DNA from: Acidimicrobiales bacterium
GTDB taxonomy: Bacteria; Actinomycetota; Acidimicrobiia; Acidimicrobiales; Palsa-688
Direction: 5' to 3'
Length of the DNA stretch: 6,866 nt
Assembly (NCBI GenBank): GCA_030039575.1
Contig: JASHVH010000061.1
Location: 1 to 6,866, forward strand
Shown: positions 6,357 through 6,866 of the stretch, one piece after another
Numbering within the stretch: the stretch's first letter is position 1
How the letters are laid out: each line of letters starts with the position of its first letter
Notes under the pieces: model-generated
The model's input: the letters and a program-made list of their open reading frames with translations, nothing else
Told to the model about the DNA's origin: nothing
Database searches by the model: none
Position numbers and translations under genes: made by a program

Positions 6357-6456
6357 GCGCTCTCATTTGAGGAGCATGAAGATAAGAGCGGTCTCCTTAG
6401 CAGGGGGCGAGGCCCAGTCATCGAGGCGCTGGCCCGTCGAGCCGGCTGGAGTTCCC

Positions 6457-6479
6457 CCTCGAGGGCTCAGTCCTCGAGG
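6457..6479 (-). terminator. 8-bp hairpin straddling the recA stop codon
   Basis: The self-complementary octamer CCTCGAGG occurs twice, at 6472-6479 and 6457-6464, separated by 7 nt that include the TGA stop (6469-6467). The two copies form a perfect 8-bp stem. No U-run follows, so it may protect the 3' end or assist termination, and is not a classical intrinsic terminator. Confidence 0.35.
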
Positions 6480-6866
6480 ACCAGGGGGTCGCGCTCCGGC
6501 TGTTCGTCAGCGGCGGGGGCACCGTCTACCCCGACCTGCTGGCGTACCTTTTCAGAGATCTCGATCATGAGCTCGAGGTTCTCGGCCAGGAAAACCTTTG
6601 CATTTTCACGGCCCTGGCCTATCTGCTCACCTTCGTAGGTGTACCAGGCGCCCGATTTACGCACTATCCCGAGGTCAGTGGCGACGTCGAGCAAGGAGCC
6701 TTCACGGCTGATGCCCTTGGCGAACATAATGTCGAACTCGCATTGCCTGAACGGCGGGGCGATCTTGTTTTTTACGACCTTTACACGCGTGCGATTACCG
6801 ATAACCTCAGCGCCGTCCTTGATGGACTCTATGCGCCGTATGTCGAGGCGGACTGAGGAGTAGAAC
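6467..6866 (-). CDS. recA: Recombinase RecA, C-terminal part (5' end outside window)
   Basis: RecA forms the ATP-dependent filament on single-stranded DNA that drives strand exchange and activates LexA self-cleavage. The frame is open through the right edge and gives about 132 residues, beginning at the segment equivalent to E. coli F217 ([13 protein letters not shown]). The [19 protein letters not shown] strand pair follows, then [17 protein letters not shown], the C-terminal domain with [20 protein letters not shown], and a short acidic tail ending DPLVLED. The Walker motifs and loops L1 and L2 lie outside the window, as do the promoter and start. The ATG at 6727 is internal. The C-terminal domain looks intact, with no frameshift. 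The sampled G+C (about 52-57%) is lower than in the plus-strand genes. The small gyrase-arm gene is next on the same strand, about 350 nt on. Confidence 0.96.
   Translation of the reverse strand, partial: FYSSVRLDIRRIESIKDGAEVIGNRTRVKVVKNKIAPPFRQCEFDIMFAKGISREGSLLDVATDLGIVRKSGAWYTYEGEQIGQGRENAKVFLAENLELMIEISEKVRQQVGVDGAPAADEQPERDPLVLED

Larger units (their letters stand above)
6114..6466 (-). other. Spacer between recA and the gyrase-arm gene
   Basis: This stretch of about 350 nt shows no convincing protein-coding gene on either strand; plus-strand open frames here continue antisense to the gyrase-arm gene and match nothing I recognise. Lines 6181-6360 are only about 48% G+C by hand count, far below the genes to the left. 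It holds, in transcription order on the minus strand, a hairpin over the recA stop, an imperfect hairpin (6411-6434, GGCCAG with CTGGGCC, one bulge), a long-loop inverted repeat CGCTCT/AGAGCG (6358-6363 with 6385-6390), the TAACAA/TTGTTA hairpin with a T-run, and the promoter candidate. The usual recX gene is not here. Confidence 0.5.

Noticed and set aside
1..6866. Mobile element, prophage, toxin-antitoxin or defence system
   Set aside because: No transposase, integrase, terminal repeats, tRNA attachment site or defence-associated domain is visible; apart from the gyrase-arm gene all genes are recognisable core genes.

Overview
The window is GC-rich bacterial DNA. Hand counts of sample lines give about 63-77% G+C on the left and about 52-63% to the right of position 5740. 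The gene order ftsK, (thrB), rimO, pgsA, cinA, then recA on the opposite strand matches the chromosomal neighbourhood known from Actinobacteriota. The high GC, frequent GTG starts and protein style fit that phylum, possibly the Acidimicrobiia or a related lineage. That placement is an inference.

Layout. Positions 1-5638 carry five plus-strand genes: the C-terminal part of the DNA translocase FtsK, homoserine kinase ThrB (5 nt gap), the ribosomal protein S12 methylthiotransferase RimO (after a 117-nt structured leader), the phosphatidylglycerophosphate synthase PgsA (3 nt gap) and the CinA-type NMN amidase (12 nt gap). The tight spacing suggests co-transcription, possibly with a second unit beginning at rimO. 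Most starts are GTG with poor Shine-Dalgarno sequences. A 97-nt convergent spacer follows. The minus strand then carries, in transcription order, the C-terminal third of RecA (cut by the right edge), a spacer of about 350 nt that is AT-rich in part and contains several inverted repeats, and a small gene for a protein that resembles only the coiled-coil (C-gate) part of DNA gyrase subunit A.

How they work together. FtsK (chromosome segregation), RimO (ribosome modification), PgsA (anionic phospholipid synthesis), CinA (pyridine nucleotide salvage) and RecA (recombination and SOS) are housekeeping genes often clustered in this phylum, without forming one pathway. The less ordinary parts are: (i) the stand-alone GyrA-arm-like protein directly downstream of recA, where recX is usually found in this phylum; (ii) a thrB gene inserted between ftsK and rimO, away from other threonine genes; and (iii) short perfect hairpins abutting the start codons of rimO and of the gyrase-like gene, which suggest translational control. 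I found no mobile element, CRISPR array, tRNA or rRNA. The gyrase-arm gene is the best candidate for something undescribed. Its family resemblance is read by eye and its function is unknown to me.
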